From Lycorma delicatula (taxonomy: Eukaryota > Arthropoda > Insecta > Hemiptera > Fulgoridae), in assembly GCF_047948215.1 (NCBI RefSeq), contig NC_134464.1, positions 31,433,020 through 31,497,019 on the forward strand: a stretch of DNA of 64,000 nucleotides. The letters are read 5' to 3'. A program made the translations under genes and the position numbers. Under the pieces are notes generated by a model, which worked only from the letters and a program-made list of their open reading frames with translations, was not told the origin of the DNA and searched no databases. Positions 23,251 through 34,829 of this stretch are shown here, piece after piece; position 1 is the first letter of the stretch; the number at the start of each line of letters is the position of its first letter.

Positions 23251-25697
23251 CCATACTCTCCTCCTTCTTCTTGCATTGCTCTAGAGCTATGATCTAGAGG
23301 AAAGTAAAAATATAAAGAATTAATGAAAAATGAATATCGTTATATACTTTTATATAAACAAAAGGTTATTTACAGATTACAAAATTAAAATACGGAGAAA
23401 TAATGTATAATGAAGAATACAGAAACAAAAGTAATTTTTTTTTATAAAATGGAAAATGGCACGACTATGACATATACGGTTTGAAGATTTAAAATAATAT
23501 TTTTCATTACTATTTAACTTGTTATCCGATAATAATAAATAACTTGATATTATTTTGATATTTCTTCGAAATAAAATTAATTGGAAAACTTTTATAAAAA
23601 AAAAAAAAAAAATAAATAATACGCATTCCCGAAATCCAACAACCTTAGCTTTCACTCGGTAGAAGATATAATACATCTTCCAATCCGTCTTTTCTCATTT
23701 TAACCAGACTGATATCTTGCCTTTTGCATTTATAACGCTCTTTTTTTTAATATGGACGTCCTTTTAAATCATTCTGTATATATTTTAAATACAACTAAAC
23801 ATTTTTATATAGAATAAAATAAAACCAAATTAAAAAAAAAAAAATGGAATAAAATGGTATTCAACTCTTCCAGTTTCTGAGACAGTCTCTCCAGTTAAAT
23901 CTTCCACTTAACTGAGTTCTCTTCCAGTTAAATCTGAGACAGAGTTTAACAAATAGAAATTTATTTATTTTTAAGCCAATTTTATTTAAATATGTATATA
24001 TGATAAATACCATAATTTTAACGGTTGTACACAAGTCACTCCCAAAAATGATTCAACCAACCTGAAAAATAAGAAACATCTTATCCCAGGCTTATTACGG
24101 AACATGAAAAATGGGGCGGTTTTGTGTTTTCTTCCATCAAATTTTCACTATCAGAGCCTGGATACTCTGTTTTCGTACCGGTGATTGAAGTGCCACCATC
24201 GGAAATGCGAGGTAATTTCTTTTTTCATTGAAATGAAAAAGGAATACGTTATTTCACGCGTGTCTTGCTCACTGTATCAAATAAAGGGAAAGAAGCTCTT
24301 TTTGTACGGTTCTTTTCAATTAAATGGCAAAATAATAGAAATTCACCCGATAATAATCGTTAAGTGTACAAAAGAAGACAAAGATAAAACATTAAGATTT
24401 TTTTTTACCTAACAAAGATTAATGAAAGCAGAAAGGAGGAACCGAGTCGAAGTCACTTAATCATACCCAAATATGCCGCTCGATTCGTTATTTTCTTTTT
24501 TTTTGCATAAATACAATAAGAAGGCTATATATATATATATGACTATATATTTCTCTGGTGAAAACATTCTCTACATTTATAGGGTGTAAAACCAGGCACT
24601 TTTCTCTAAAAAGAAAATTCCAGTTAAAAATATATTATAGTAAAGATTTAGCATAACTAATATTAAGGAGTAGAGGAGTGAACACCGTAGCATTTTTAGA
24701 TTAAGTATAAATTCATTTATAATAATAAAACTACAAAAAAATAATAAAATAAGATTTTTATGTCGTCCACTCCTCATCAAACGCACAACAGACCAAAACT
24801 ATATGCGTGAAATATATATTTTTTTTATTTCTTACTATAATTATATAAAAATAATTTAAAATGAAAAGGCTCATATGACCACCAACTTCACAATTTACGA
24901 ACTGACATAAACGTATAACGACCAATAAATTATTTTACAATAGAGTAGAAAAGGCCAACCAAGTTAATGTCTTCGTAACCCATATAGTTTTTTATGTGGT
25001 AAAGTAGTACAGATATTCGTAACGTGTTAAACACGACTAAAGTCAACGGCCTGCTTGATGGATAGAATGTGAACAAATATATATATATATATATATTTAA
25101 ATCCATTACTAATTTTTATGACAGAAAAAAACGATATATACTACAAGAAAAAGTATAATACGAAATGTTTCTATTTGTCATAAAAATGACAAAAATACGC
25201 ATTAAACGTTTCATTGATTTTGTTTTCCATTTTGATCCACAAATATCTGTAATTATAAATAAAAAATAAGTTGGATATATATATATATATATTTCTACGC
25301 ATATATAATGCTTTAATTATATATAATTCAGTTTTCTCTCAAAGGTAAATTTAAAATTACTTTTCCCTAACACGAGATTATTTATTTTCTTAACTAACTA
25401 TAAAAAAAATTCTAGAATTTGATTTTTAAAAAAGTAAGAAAAACTATTATATAAATATTAAAACTTACGCCCGATCATTTCGAAAAAGACTGAAAACTGT
25501 TTTCACTTAATTTCACGTTTAGAAAACATTTTTTTAATTTTTTTTTTAATTCAAAACCATTTGTTGAAAGAATAACAATCAGAAAAACTTATAAAACTTT
25601 CATTTTAAAAAATATGGTACTTTTTATTTTTTTGGATTAATTCACTATATAAGGTTGAAATTTGTCCGTGAGAATCGAAATGGAAATTTTGTAACTT
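23251..25697. other. AT-rich stretch, no gene recognised
   Basis: Includes (AT)n at about 24528-24540, 25079-25097 and 25277-25291. Near 23865-23940 there is a small imperfect repeat of CTTCCAGTT...CTGAGACAG. The frame at 24185-24412 matches no family I know. Confidence 0.5.
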
Positions 25698-25795
25698 ATG
25701 GCAGTTTTTGAAAACTGCCATGCTTAACCGGGATTCGAATTCAGACCACCGGGCGAAAGGCTTAGATAATACCACTCCGCTACGGCGATTGGAAT
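25698..25795 (-). repeat. tRNA-derived SINE, family S2, copy 1
   Basis: The minus strand reads CGCCGTAGCGGAGTGGTATT (A-box-like), then GGTCTGAATTCGAATCCCGG (B-box-like), then GTTAAGCATGGC. Related copies at 37676, 47838 and 48690. A 9-bp hairpin (GGCAGTTTT, 25700-25719) follows the tRNA-like part. Confidence 0.75.
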
Positions 25796-25899
25796 TTATT
25801 TATTTTTCTCTATTATTGTGCAGTGGAATATATTCTACGTTGTATCTGATAGTATCATTATTTTTTTAAGGTAAAAGAAAAAAATAATTAGAAGAGTAA

Positions 25900-26409
25900 A
25901 AAATATTTCAAAATGGCGGCCACCTCAATTTTTTAATCTTCATTATCTAAGAAATTATTTGTTTGATCAAACCTTTACTTATTATAAAATTTATTAAGCA
26001 TTTTCTTTTGAATAAAATGACACCTTATTTGTAGAAATCCGTTGACAAACAATCAAGTTATTGCAAACAATTAACCCGGCAGTACGCTTGTGCGTTGTAA
26101 TGCCAGCTGATAATTCTTTACCTCTTTTTATTTCCTCCACTAGTTTTTATAAACTATTAACAATGAATAATAAAATTAAATTAATAAAAATTATCAGCTT
26201 TCATAATGGTGCGCAAGCGTACTGCCGGGTTAATTTTGTCTCCAATAACTCGATTGCTTATCACCGGATTTTTACATACGAGATGTCATTATGTTCAAAA
26301 TAAAATGCTTAATAAATTTTTTAATAAGTAAAAATTTGATCAAACAAATAATTACAAAAATATTGAAGATTAAAAAATTAGGATGACCGCCATTTTGGCG
26401 GAATACTTT
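25900..26409. mobile_element. ~0.5-kb foldback element
   Basis: Left arm 25900-26115 and right arm 26189-26409 are inverted repeats of about 215 bp with a ~70-bp centre. Matching blocks include AAATGGCGG, TTTTTTAATCTTCA, TTATTTGTTTGATCAAA, TTTATTAAGCATTTT and CCCGGCAGTACGCTTG. It has MITE-like structure and no coding capacity. It lies immediately upstream of the transposase relic at 26612. Confidence 0.88.
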
Positions 26410-26611
26410 TTAAAAGGTGACATTTTCAAAATTTTTTATTTTGTATACCTAAATGCTAGTCTTATATTTTCCAAATTTAATTACAGTAGGTTCACCCGTT
26501 CCTGAGAAATAATTTTTTTTGTTGAGAAACACAAAATGGCGTCCAGAAGAAAAGAAAGCAAAATAGGACTTATGTTGATATTAACTTTTTTGCTCATTTT
26601 GTCATCGACTT

Positions 26612-27277
26612 CTTCAGCCCGACAAAGAAAAACGGCTACAATATTGTCAACGGTTCCGTCTATTTCTGCGTGAGGGAATTAATGTTATGGATTCGTTATT
26701 TTTCACAGATGAAGCACGGTTTCATTTGGATGGCTACGTAAACAGCCAAAACAGTAGAATTTGGAGCGCTGAAAATCCCCACGTTTATCACGAAAAACAA
26801 TTACACCCGCAGAAGTTGGGCGTGTGGTGCGCGATATCGCGGAAGAAAATAATCGGTCCTATTTTTTCGAGTACACCATTAATGCAGAACGATATCAGGA
26901 TATTTTGTTTCAGTTCATTGCACTCTTGGAAGAGGAAGACAGACACTGCTGGCTACAACATGACAGTGGGACATCGCACTACCCAGTTTCAACTTCTGAT
27001 TTCGTCGAGGAATTATTTGGTAATCGTGTTATCGGTCGAGGCTTGTGGCCACCAAGATCTCCAGATTTGACTGCGGCGGTTTTTTTTGTAATGGGGTTAC
27101 CTCAAAGGAAAAGCCTACAGCAACAAACCACGAACACTTGAACGATTGAAAGTCAATATTGAACAAGCTGTATTAAATATCCAGCCACAAACTTTGAAAA
27201 AAGTTGCAAGAAACGCTGTAAAAAGAATTGAGGCTTGTATTCAAGAAGATGGCGGCCACTTCCAACATTTACTCTAA
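26612..27277 (+). mobile_element. Mariner-like transposase relic (catalytic half)
   Basis: Joined frames read LQPDKEKRLQYCQRFRLFLR, FFTDEARFHLDGYVN, WSAENPHVYHEKQLHPQKLG, WCAISRKKIIGPIF, then in another frame INAERYQDILFQF, WLQHDSGTSH, WPPRSPDLTAAVFF and VARNAVKRIEACIQEDGGHF before a stop. First and second catalytic Asp are present (TDE, QHD). The third is replaced by Val (TAAV), with 38 residues between the last two positions. At least two frameshifts; the N-terminal DNA-binding half is missing. A terminus-like ATTGGACACTCTGTAT occurs near 27380. Confidence 0.9.
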
Positions 27278-27963
27278 ATGTAAGGTAATGGATGGTAATA
27301 ATAAAAATTACATTTACATTTACACATGCCTTTTTATTATTTCAATGCCTACCAATATAAGGTTGGGTTGCGTTTTATATTGGACACTCTGTATAAAGGA
27401 TATGATAAACTGGCTTTGTAAGTTTCATCATTCTGTGTGTAAACCTAAAGATGACTTACGCCAGGAATACCAAAAACAGGCAAATATATATTGATAAAAT
27501 GAGGTAATGATTTTCTTTAAAAAAAAATCACTTTCGGGTAAAATGAAAAACCCGAACATAGCAAACAACTAATCGAGTGCTGGCCTCGAGAAATCTGGAC
27601 TTTTTATCATTTAGGAGCAGAACATTGTTTATTAAATATTTTGATTTAACTAGGGGAAAATCAATAAATATGTATATATAAGTACTACAAAAAATTACTT
27701 TTCCGACACAAATTAAAGAATCACCCCAAAAAATTTACAGATTTCGTATAAGAACAATCTTGGCCAACCCTGAGGCGTTTAAAAGTATCAACTAAAAACA
27801 TAATTTTGTTACTAAGATTACAATTTCTTCTTTTTTTTAAACAGAAGAACTCTCCTGTTAGGAACAGAGTATTCTACAAAAAAATCTAGGAATTGTAAAA
27901 AAACTTTGGAGGAGATTTCATTTTTTACCCAGATACCAATAATATTACTCTTATACTCAATTG
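27278..27963. other. AT-rich stretch, nothing recognised
   Basis: Apart from the possible transposon terminus near 27380, no signal. Confidence 0.5.
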
Positions 27964-28030
27964 AAAAATCTGATGTAGACACCACAAGACGTCCTTGTAC
28001 GCCTATTAAATTACATATACACATTTTTAG
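27964..28030 (-). repeat. Repeat family A, terminal fragment
   Basis: The minus strand carries the family A end (CGTACAAGGACGTC, then GTGGTGTCTACATCAG). The sequence TTAAATTACATATACAC with flanking T-run (28006-28028) recurs exactly at 29073-29095, where the rest of family A resumes. Confidence 0.75.
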
Positions 28031-28439
28031 CTGCACTTCATTTAAACTTAATTCATTTGAAAGTGAGGTACAATGCTCCAATTCTTTAATAAAGTGGACG
28101 GTTATAAAATTGCTGAAATATTAATTTTTATTAACATCAAATATTTATACAATTATTAATTCAACAATCTTTAATGAAATATTAGGAGAGAGAGTAAAAG
28201 TCCCTTTATTACTCTTGTATTACTAGATCAGTATTATTCGTATTTACTTGAGCTGATGATTAACAAAAGTTTTAGATTTCTGGTGTATCGTATAAATAAA
28301 AATAATAATTAAACTATTCCATTTAGTAAACTCCTGTATACCGGTTACAAATGTTAATTTTGACCTTACGTTGTAAAATATTCAGTTTTTATTATTGGGT
28401 TATTTGGAGAATAATCAAAAATGAAAAATAAACAATCAT

Positions 28440-28944
28440 ATAGGAAAATAAATTTAACATGAAGAAATATATCTCAAAAAACGACACGAAGATGAATATG
28501 AAGAGGAAGAAAATTTTAAGAACCAAGGAAGAATAAAAAAATTAAGAGATCATAATTATAAAAAGGAAGAAAATTATAAAACCAAGGAAAGAATAAAAAG
28601 ATTAATACAGGATGATGATGAATATAAAGAGAGAAAATCTGAGAACTAGAAAACGTGTACACAAATTAAGATCACAAGAATTATATCAAACCAAACAGCG
28701 ATTAAATAATCGACAACAAAAAACAAATAAACGAAATGATAATCAACTCCGACTTAGGGAGAATATTGTCCGACAATATCAGAAGAGTAATGAACTCTTA
28801 AAGATAAGAATTTTTTACAATTTATTGAAAGATCGTCCATGTACGCCTCAGTGTATATGTTGTTCTTGTGAGGGTCTATTTTTCAGTCACTTTGTAGTTA
28901 ACTTTAATATAGATAAAATTAAACAGATTTTCCAGAATAATTAA
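28440..28944 (+). mobile_element. Helitron-like helicase N-terminal fragment
   Basis: From 28480 one frame reads DEYEEEENFKNQGRIKKLRD, NYKKEENYKTKERIKRL and DDDEYKER: three units of a charged repeat. A second frame (28612-28944) continues with RTRKRVHKLRSQELYQTKQR, ENIVRQYQKSNELLKIR and CTPQCICCSCEGLFFSHFVV. The order (charged repeats, then a Cys-rich ICCxCxGLFF motif) is what I know from the region preceding Helitron-like domains of PIF1/Rep-helicase transposons. The Rep and helicase domains are absent. It sits between two pieces of repeat family A. Confidence 0.65.
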
Positions 28945-29067
28945 ATAAAATTACACAGAAATTAAACTAGAAAAATCCAAAAATACGATTATAAATTATA
29001 ATTTTCAATTAATATTAAATAATCAGACGTTTCACTAAATCTATCACAAATACACATGTGTAATAAT

Positions 29068-29694
29068 GCCTTTTAAATTACATATACACATTTTTTAAAA
29101 AACATAACATTTATTTCACTAATAACTTCTGATTATTTTCGTTTTTTTTTTCTATTATTGAATAATTATTTTTTTTTGTAAATATTTTTTACAATCACGG
29201 GTTAATAATTATTAATAAATCAATATATTTAAATTTAAAAAAAATAAATTTAAATATTAAAAAAAGGAGATGAAGTCTGATTCGAACCGATATGTCTTCC
29301 CTTGTAAGATCCAATATTTATTTCATTAATTATAATATTATTTGTCTACAACTCTGGAACCAATGAAAGTAAGTACCACTTATGATATATCGTTGAAAAG
29401 CTCTCAAAGAGGGCTTATTATTGCAGATAAGAAAAAGTTCAAAATCCAAATGTTTGGGAATTTTGGGCTTTTTTGGACACTTTTGGTTCAGTCGATTGCA
29501 ATTAAATGGAACAACTAGGTGTTACAACAGTCCTAAATTCAAAATTTTGACATCCTACAGCTAATCGTTTTTGAGTTATGCGAGATACGTGGAGATGTCA
29601 CGCCGAAACTAGCCAAAATGGATATTTCCGTTGAAATCTGAAAACCGAAATTTTTCGCAATCATAATACTTTCTTTACATCGTACGTAGAAGTA
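29068..29694 (-). repeat. Repeat family A, copy 2 (inverted)
   Basis: On the minus strand: TTACTTCTACGTACGATGTA at the start, then GCGAAAAATTTCGGTTTTCA and CTCAAAAACGATTAGCTGTA, GTTGCAATCGACTGAACC-like sequence and the AT-rich end. Same order as 15062-15768. Confidence 0.85.
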
Positions 29695-30698
29695 AAAAAA
29701 AATAAACAGAAATTATTTTACAATTAATGAAGAAATTCTGTTAATGTAAAAACAGTGATATATTAACCAATTAATATTGGCTTTGTCAGTCAACAAATTG
29801 AAAAAATTACATAAAATCGTTCCACTAATTATTTTTAATAAAATACATTACTCAACAATAAAGGAAAAGCAGTTAACATTTTAAAACGTCCAAATTAGAT
29901 TTGCTTTCTCTAAGAGTAATGATGTTCGCAATAAAGAAAGTATCATTCAAGCTATCATTTAAAAAACTGAATCACTTCCATTTTACTGGTCTTGATAAGC
30001 TTTCTTGAATTAGAATATTGGTATTACTACAAAATTAGTAACTATTTGAAACCGTACTTTTCCAAGTTTGCATGGGATAATCATGTTGAAGAATAGGAAC
30101 TAATGTGGTTTTACATTTCAAGTCAAATCCAGCAACTTCTGATTCTATCCCAACAAACAAAAATATCAGGTTATACACAAATAATTCGTTACTGGAAAAC
30201 TAAAGTACTTCATTTGATTTTACATTTAATATATTCAAAAGTCATATATTTACTAATGCATATTTTTTGAAAATATGACATTTTTTAAATTTTAGAATTA
30301 TTTCTAAAAATCAAATCAAAAATCTGAATAGAAATTCCAAATTTTAGATAAAGCATTATTTTTTAAACAACGATTTTTTAAAACACAAAATGTTATTTTT
30401 TTTAATTTTCTCGATTTCCATATTACTTTACATTATTAAATCTAAAGTTACGGCAAATAATTTCATTAAGGATTTATTTGGTTTTATTAATAATACTTTT
30501 GTTTAACACACACACATATATATGTTAAACAATATATATAAATACACAGACGGTGATCATATATTAATCAGAGCATTTCACGTGTTAATAAAAAAAATAG
30601 CAAACAATATACTTAACACTCCTGCTTTATTGTTCAACAGGGCATTTCAAACAGTTTGTTAACACTTATTAATCTCAAACAAGTTCCACATGAGCACA
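29695..30698. other. AT-rich stretch, no gene recognised
   Basis: Contains a short mixed (CA)/(TA) tract near 30506-30540; otherwise nothing. Confidence 0.5.
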
Positions 30699-32400
30699 TT
30701 ATGTGGTCCTTAAAATGGCTAACTTATATTCAATTTTATGCCACATATTACGAAGAATATCTAGAGTTCTGCCATTAATTACACCTTCGATTCTTCTTCT
30801 TATTTCAATAATGTTGACAACCTTCGTTGAGTACACCCTATCTGTAACAAACCCCCAAAGAAAGAAATCGAGTAGCGTAACATCAACGAATCGAGGAGCC
30901 AAAAAATTGGTCCATCACGGCCAATCCAATGTTGAGGAAATTGTTCATATAGGTAGTCCTTAATATGTAAACCCCAAATAGGTGGTGCACCATATTGTTG
31001 GAAGTAAACATTGAGTGCCGATGCATAATTTGTGGACCTGCATATTCCTGTAACATGTCTACATAACCAGTGCTAGTAACCGTTGGATCGGCGGAGAAGA
31101 ATAATCCGTTCATTTCATAAGCAGTCAACGCATACCAAACATTAATTTTCGAGCCATCACGTTGTGTTAGTCGAACGGAATGAGGATTCTCACTAAATTC
31201 AATAATTAAGACGGTTAACGTGACCAGAAACATGAAAGGTAGCTTCATCAGAGAAGATTACCTTTCTTTTTCCTGTTTAGCCTCCGATAATTACCGTTTA
31301 GATAATACTTCAGAGGATGAATGAGGAAGATATGTATGAGTGTAAATGAAGTGTAGTCTTGTACAGTCTCAGGTCGACCATTCCTAAGATGTGTGGTTAA
31401 TTGAAACCCAGCCACCAAAGAACACCGATATCCACGATCTAGTATTCAAATCCGTATTAAAGTGTTACTGCCTTTACTAGGATTTGAACGTTGGAAATCT
31501 CGACTTCGAAATCAGCTGATTTGTGAAGACGCGTTCACCACTAGACCAACCCGGTGGGTTAGTATGATATATCTACACGATTCCTGTTCTTTCAGCCTGG
31601 TGGCGATGAATTTCAGAAGTATACCTGATGACGAACATTTCTTTTTTCTGTTTAACCTCCGGTAATTACCGTTCAGATAATAATTCAGAGGATGAATGAG
31701 GATGATATGTATGAGTGTAAATGAAGTGTAGTCTTGTACAGTCTCAGGTCGACCATTCCTAAGATGTGTGGTTAATTGAAACCCAACTACCAAAGAACAA
31801 CGATATCCACGATCTAGTATTCAAATCCGTGTAAAAATAACTGACTTTACTAGGACTTGAACGCTGTAACTCTCGACTTCCAAATCAGCTGATTTAAGAA
31901 GAGAGAAGATTACCTAAAAAAAAAGCATTATATTCGTTCACTATATCAAGATTGTCCACAGGTTAATTTATCAAAATCTTCAATCGCATGCACCGGTTTA
32001 ATCTTGTATCCATGAAGTTTTATGCCTTACGTAGAATCTTCACGACTGTCTATTGCAGTATTCCCAGTTTTAACTCGCCCGACGAGTGGATTTACCCGGA
32101 TTTCACCGAGTAATTTCTTTTACTCGATTCACAAATTTCTCGGCACGGGAGATCTTCCAGCACCTTTTCTGTGTACCACATTTCCTGTATCCTTAAACTA
32201 CCGGAACTAATATCAAGGTTTACTAGTTTTTATTGGGAGGATCACGGCCGCACTCTAAACGAAAACCTAGACAAATACTAACAACCGATTCGGTTCATGA
32301 AATCATAGTACGCACATTACTTTCTGCTGCACGATATACATTGCTCGAATGACGATCCCTCCTGTCGTTACATCGTGTTCATTCAAAGTCATCAGCAACT
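30699..32400 (-). mobile_element. Mariner-like transposase relic, split by a composite SINE
   Basis: Minus-strand blocks, N to C: GNVVHRKGAGR, GEIRVNPLVGRVKTGN, GIKLHGYKIKPVHAIED (helix-turn-helix region, ~32000-32210); VIFSDEATFHVSGHVNR (31210-31260, beside the SINE); VWYALTAYEMNGLFFSADPT; FQQYGAPP; VDVTLLDFFLWGFVTDRVYS; and the C-terminus near 30699. First and third catalytic Asp are present (SDE, LLDFF); the second is Tyr (QQY). Several frame changes. The SINE unit entered right beside the first catalytic motif. Confidence 0.87.
31264..31901 (-). repeat. Composite of two S1 SINEs sharing one target-site duplication
   Basis: Two minus-strand S1 units: 31264-31559 (full, 5' end ACCCACCGG) and about 31639-31897 (5'-truncated near the A box), separated by 79 bp of other sequence. 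A perfect 14-bp direct repeat AGAGAAGATTACCT brackets the whole block (31250-31263 and 31902-31915). Neither SINE alone has matching flanks, so the two with their spacer were probably inserted together from one read-through transcript. Confidence 0.92.
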
Positions 32401-33200
32401 CTAGTACCTACACTAATGTTTGAAAAAAAAACACAACGCGCGTTATACTGCTTTATTCACTTTCTTATTAATCCCTAAAATTCGTTGAATAATTTATGTT
32501 CACGCTGTATATTATCTATCCTTATATCCAACAAAATTGCTGATTTTATATACATAAATTATTAAACCGGTAACCCCGAAACGGCAGTGTAAAACCAAGA
32601 TTTAAATCGAATGAAAAATAATAATAATTGTATGATTTTTACGTTAGAAAAAAAATGATTAAAATGAAAATGATAATTGAATTTAAAACTAAGACAAAAA
32701 AAAAGTATGATGAAATAAATAAAAGAGAGAGAAACAAGTAAAACTTGTGGTAAAAGGGATGATATAAAAACAACCACAAAAAGAATGAGCATATACCATT
32801 TTCTTTCAAATAATCATGATGTAAAGAAGAAAAAATAAAAGCGTAACGAACGCAAAACACTGCAACACAGTATTTGCGGTTATCAAACATAATACACAAC
32901 CTACAAGTATCTTACCATCACTATTAAAATGTTTAATAACAATCATGAAGAATACAGTGTTCATACATATAATATATTAATGTAAAAAAAAAACATAGAA
33001 CAGAAAAATAAAATAAAGAAGGTAGAATAAAGGTAACTGACCATCGTGAGAAGGAAATATAAGTCAAAATAATTACGAAGAATTTCATAATTGAATAATT
33101 CACATCAAAACGTACGATAAAATATATTATTATACCGCAAATAATATACTTAATCTAAATATTCTAATAAATAAGATACAGTATAATAAAGGTAGCAATA
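32401..33200. other. AT-rich stretch, nothing recognised
   Basis: The minus-strand frames at 32562-32899 are Phe/Leu/Ile runs of low complexity. Confidence 0.5.
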
Positions 33201-33955
33201 AAATCTAACAGTAACAGAACTTTGGAAAAAAGCCAACATCAGTGCTTAATATTCACTACTTAACTACAAAGAAATAAAGGAAAAAAAAATTAACAAACTG
33301 AATACATCCACTCCACAAAAAAAGATAAAAAAAAAACCAGACCTAAATAATTTTGGGAAAATTTCACTACTAAAAATAACAAATAAAATACTTTGAAAAG
33401 CATGAACAAATCTAGTAAAACCACAAATACATTCCCAACTTGTTGAATATCATGATGGTTTTAGGAAAAGTAGATCATGTACCGAACAAAAGTTCAGTCT
33501 TAAAAATATTAATAAATTATTGTAAACTTGCAAAGAAAATATATGTAATGACATTCATTGATTTTCAAAAATCATATGACTCCGCTGACAAAACTTCTCT
33601 AATATCAAAACTAAAATAATTAGGCCTAGATAACAAAACTAGAAATATAAACAAGACTTCCAAAAAGGACACATATTCTTAAGTAAAATTTTAAGAGATA
33701 ATTATAAGAACCATTTCTAATGAAAAAGAGGTGATAAATTACACAATTGCTCACTAGAAAAGGTAATCAAGAGAATGGAATTAAAACCTAAAAGAAAATA
33801 ACGGGAATAAAATAGGAACAAAAAGACTAAAATGCAACTGCCTAGGCATTTACTAAAAATTGGTCCGAAGCAGAAAAATTCAAATTAAAGAAACAGCCAA
33901 CCAAAATAAAACCCAATATCTTCGAAATACTAAAAACTTAACAAAAAACTTCTTC
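33201..33955 (+). mobile_element. LINE RT fragment, decayed
   Basis: Plus-strand peptides include GKVDHVPNKSSVLKILINYC (RT fingers) and VMTFIDFQKSYDSADKTSLI (the FxDFxKAxDS palm block) with LGLDNKTR after it. Frames are broken around each block. Same type as 34830-36980 but a separate, older copy. Confidence 0.7.
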
Positions 33956-34640
33956 TTGTTCCTTTCATGGTATTTCTGCCTGTTTCGATCTCTAAAAATC
34001 GCTCCATTTTTTCCTAGGGCATCCCAAAGATTTCATTCCATCTGGTACAGAGATTAACGCAACCTATTCTCCTACATTCCATCAAGATGGCGATATTCCG
34101 TGTAATCTTTTTTGCTAAATCGCAAAGATTCCTATATTCGCTCTATTTCAGTATTCCTTAATCGATATTCTCTTGTATACCCAAGCGTACGACGTAGGAA
34201 TTTCATTCCCTGCCGACTGGATTTTATTATAATCTCTCTGTAACCGAGAACGACACATGGATCATGTCTCGTTCCCGTACTAGAGAGTGGGCATTGCCAT
34301 TGGTATATAAAATTGTAGCCGGATATCCTTGCTCGTAAGATTTTTCAAATCTCTATGATTCGTCCCACACACGAACTGAAATCAATTAATCAAATTATAT
34401 ATATCACGGTCATACTGGTAAGAAATATCACAACCAAGATATCGTGTAGTAGATCTGTTCCAATAATCTGTCATATAAATATTATTTTACTTCTAATAGG
34501 TTCCTTTTACATAGCCTCCGTTTTACATACAGAAAAATTCACTCCATACTGTCCGGCTATTTCAAGAAGTTTAAACAGCCCTCTATGCAAATTATCTTAA
34601 AATGTTACTTTCCTGTAACACAATTATATCATCCAAAAGC
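33956..34640 (-). mobile_element. LINE C-terminal fragment, opposite strand
   Basis: The minus strand reads RYLGCDISYQYDRDI, then GMKFLRRTLGYTREYRLRNT and an ISKK-/YRHxW-like stretch, ending DRNRQKYHERNKKK. These are C-terminal blocks of insect LINE RT proteins. It abuts the plus-strand fragment 33201-33955, so two LINEs meet tail to tail. Confidence 0.7.
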
Positions 34641-34829
34641 ATTAAACAGTCAACAGTATCACAATGGTTTAATTTCGTTTTTTTTTTTTTTTAATTATAC
34701 CCAAAAACGTATATGTTAATAATCAGACAATAGAAGGACTAAATATATAGGCAAATCGATCAGCTAGAACGCGCTGGAAAAGAAAATAATAGAATATAAA
34801 ACATAAGAAAATGGAACTAGTATTTCAAT

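Noticed and set aside
23377..23676. 99-codon minus-strand frame that looks membrane-like
   Set aside because: Phe/Ile runs come from poly(A)/poly(T) sequence; no start context or family.
32562..32899. Two overlapping hydrophobic minus-strand frames
   Set aside because: Low-complexity translation of A-rich DNA, not a convincing membrane protein.
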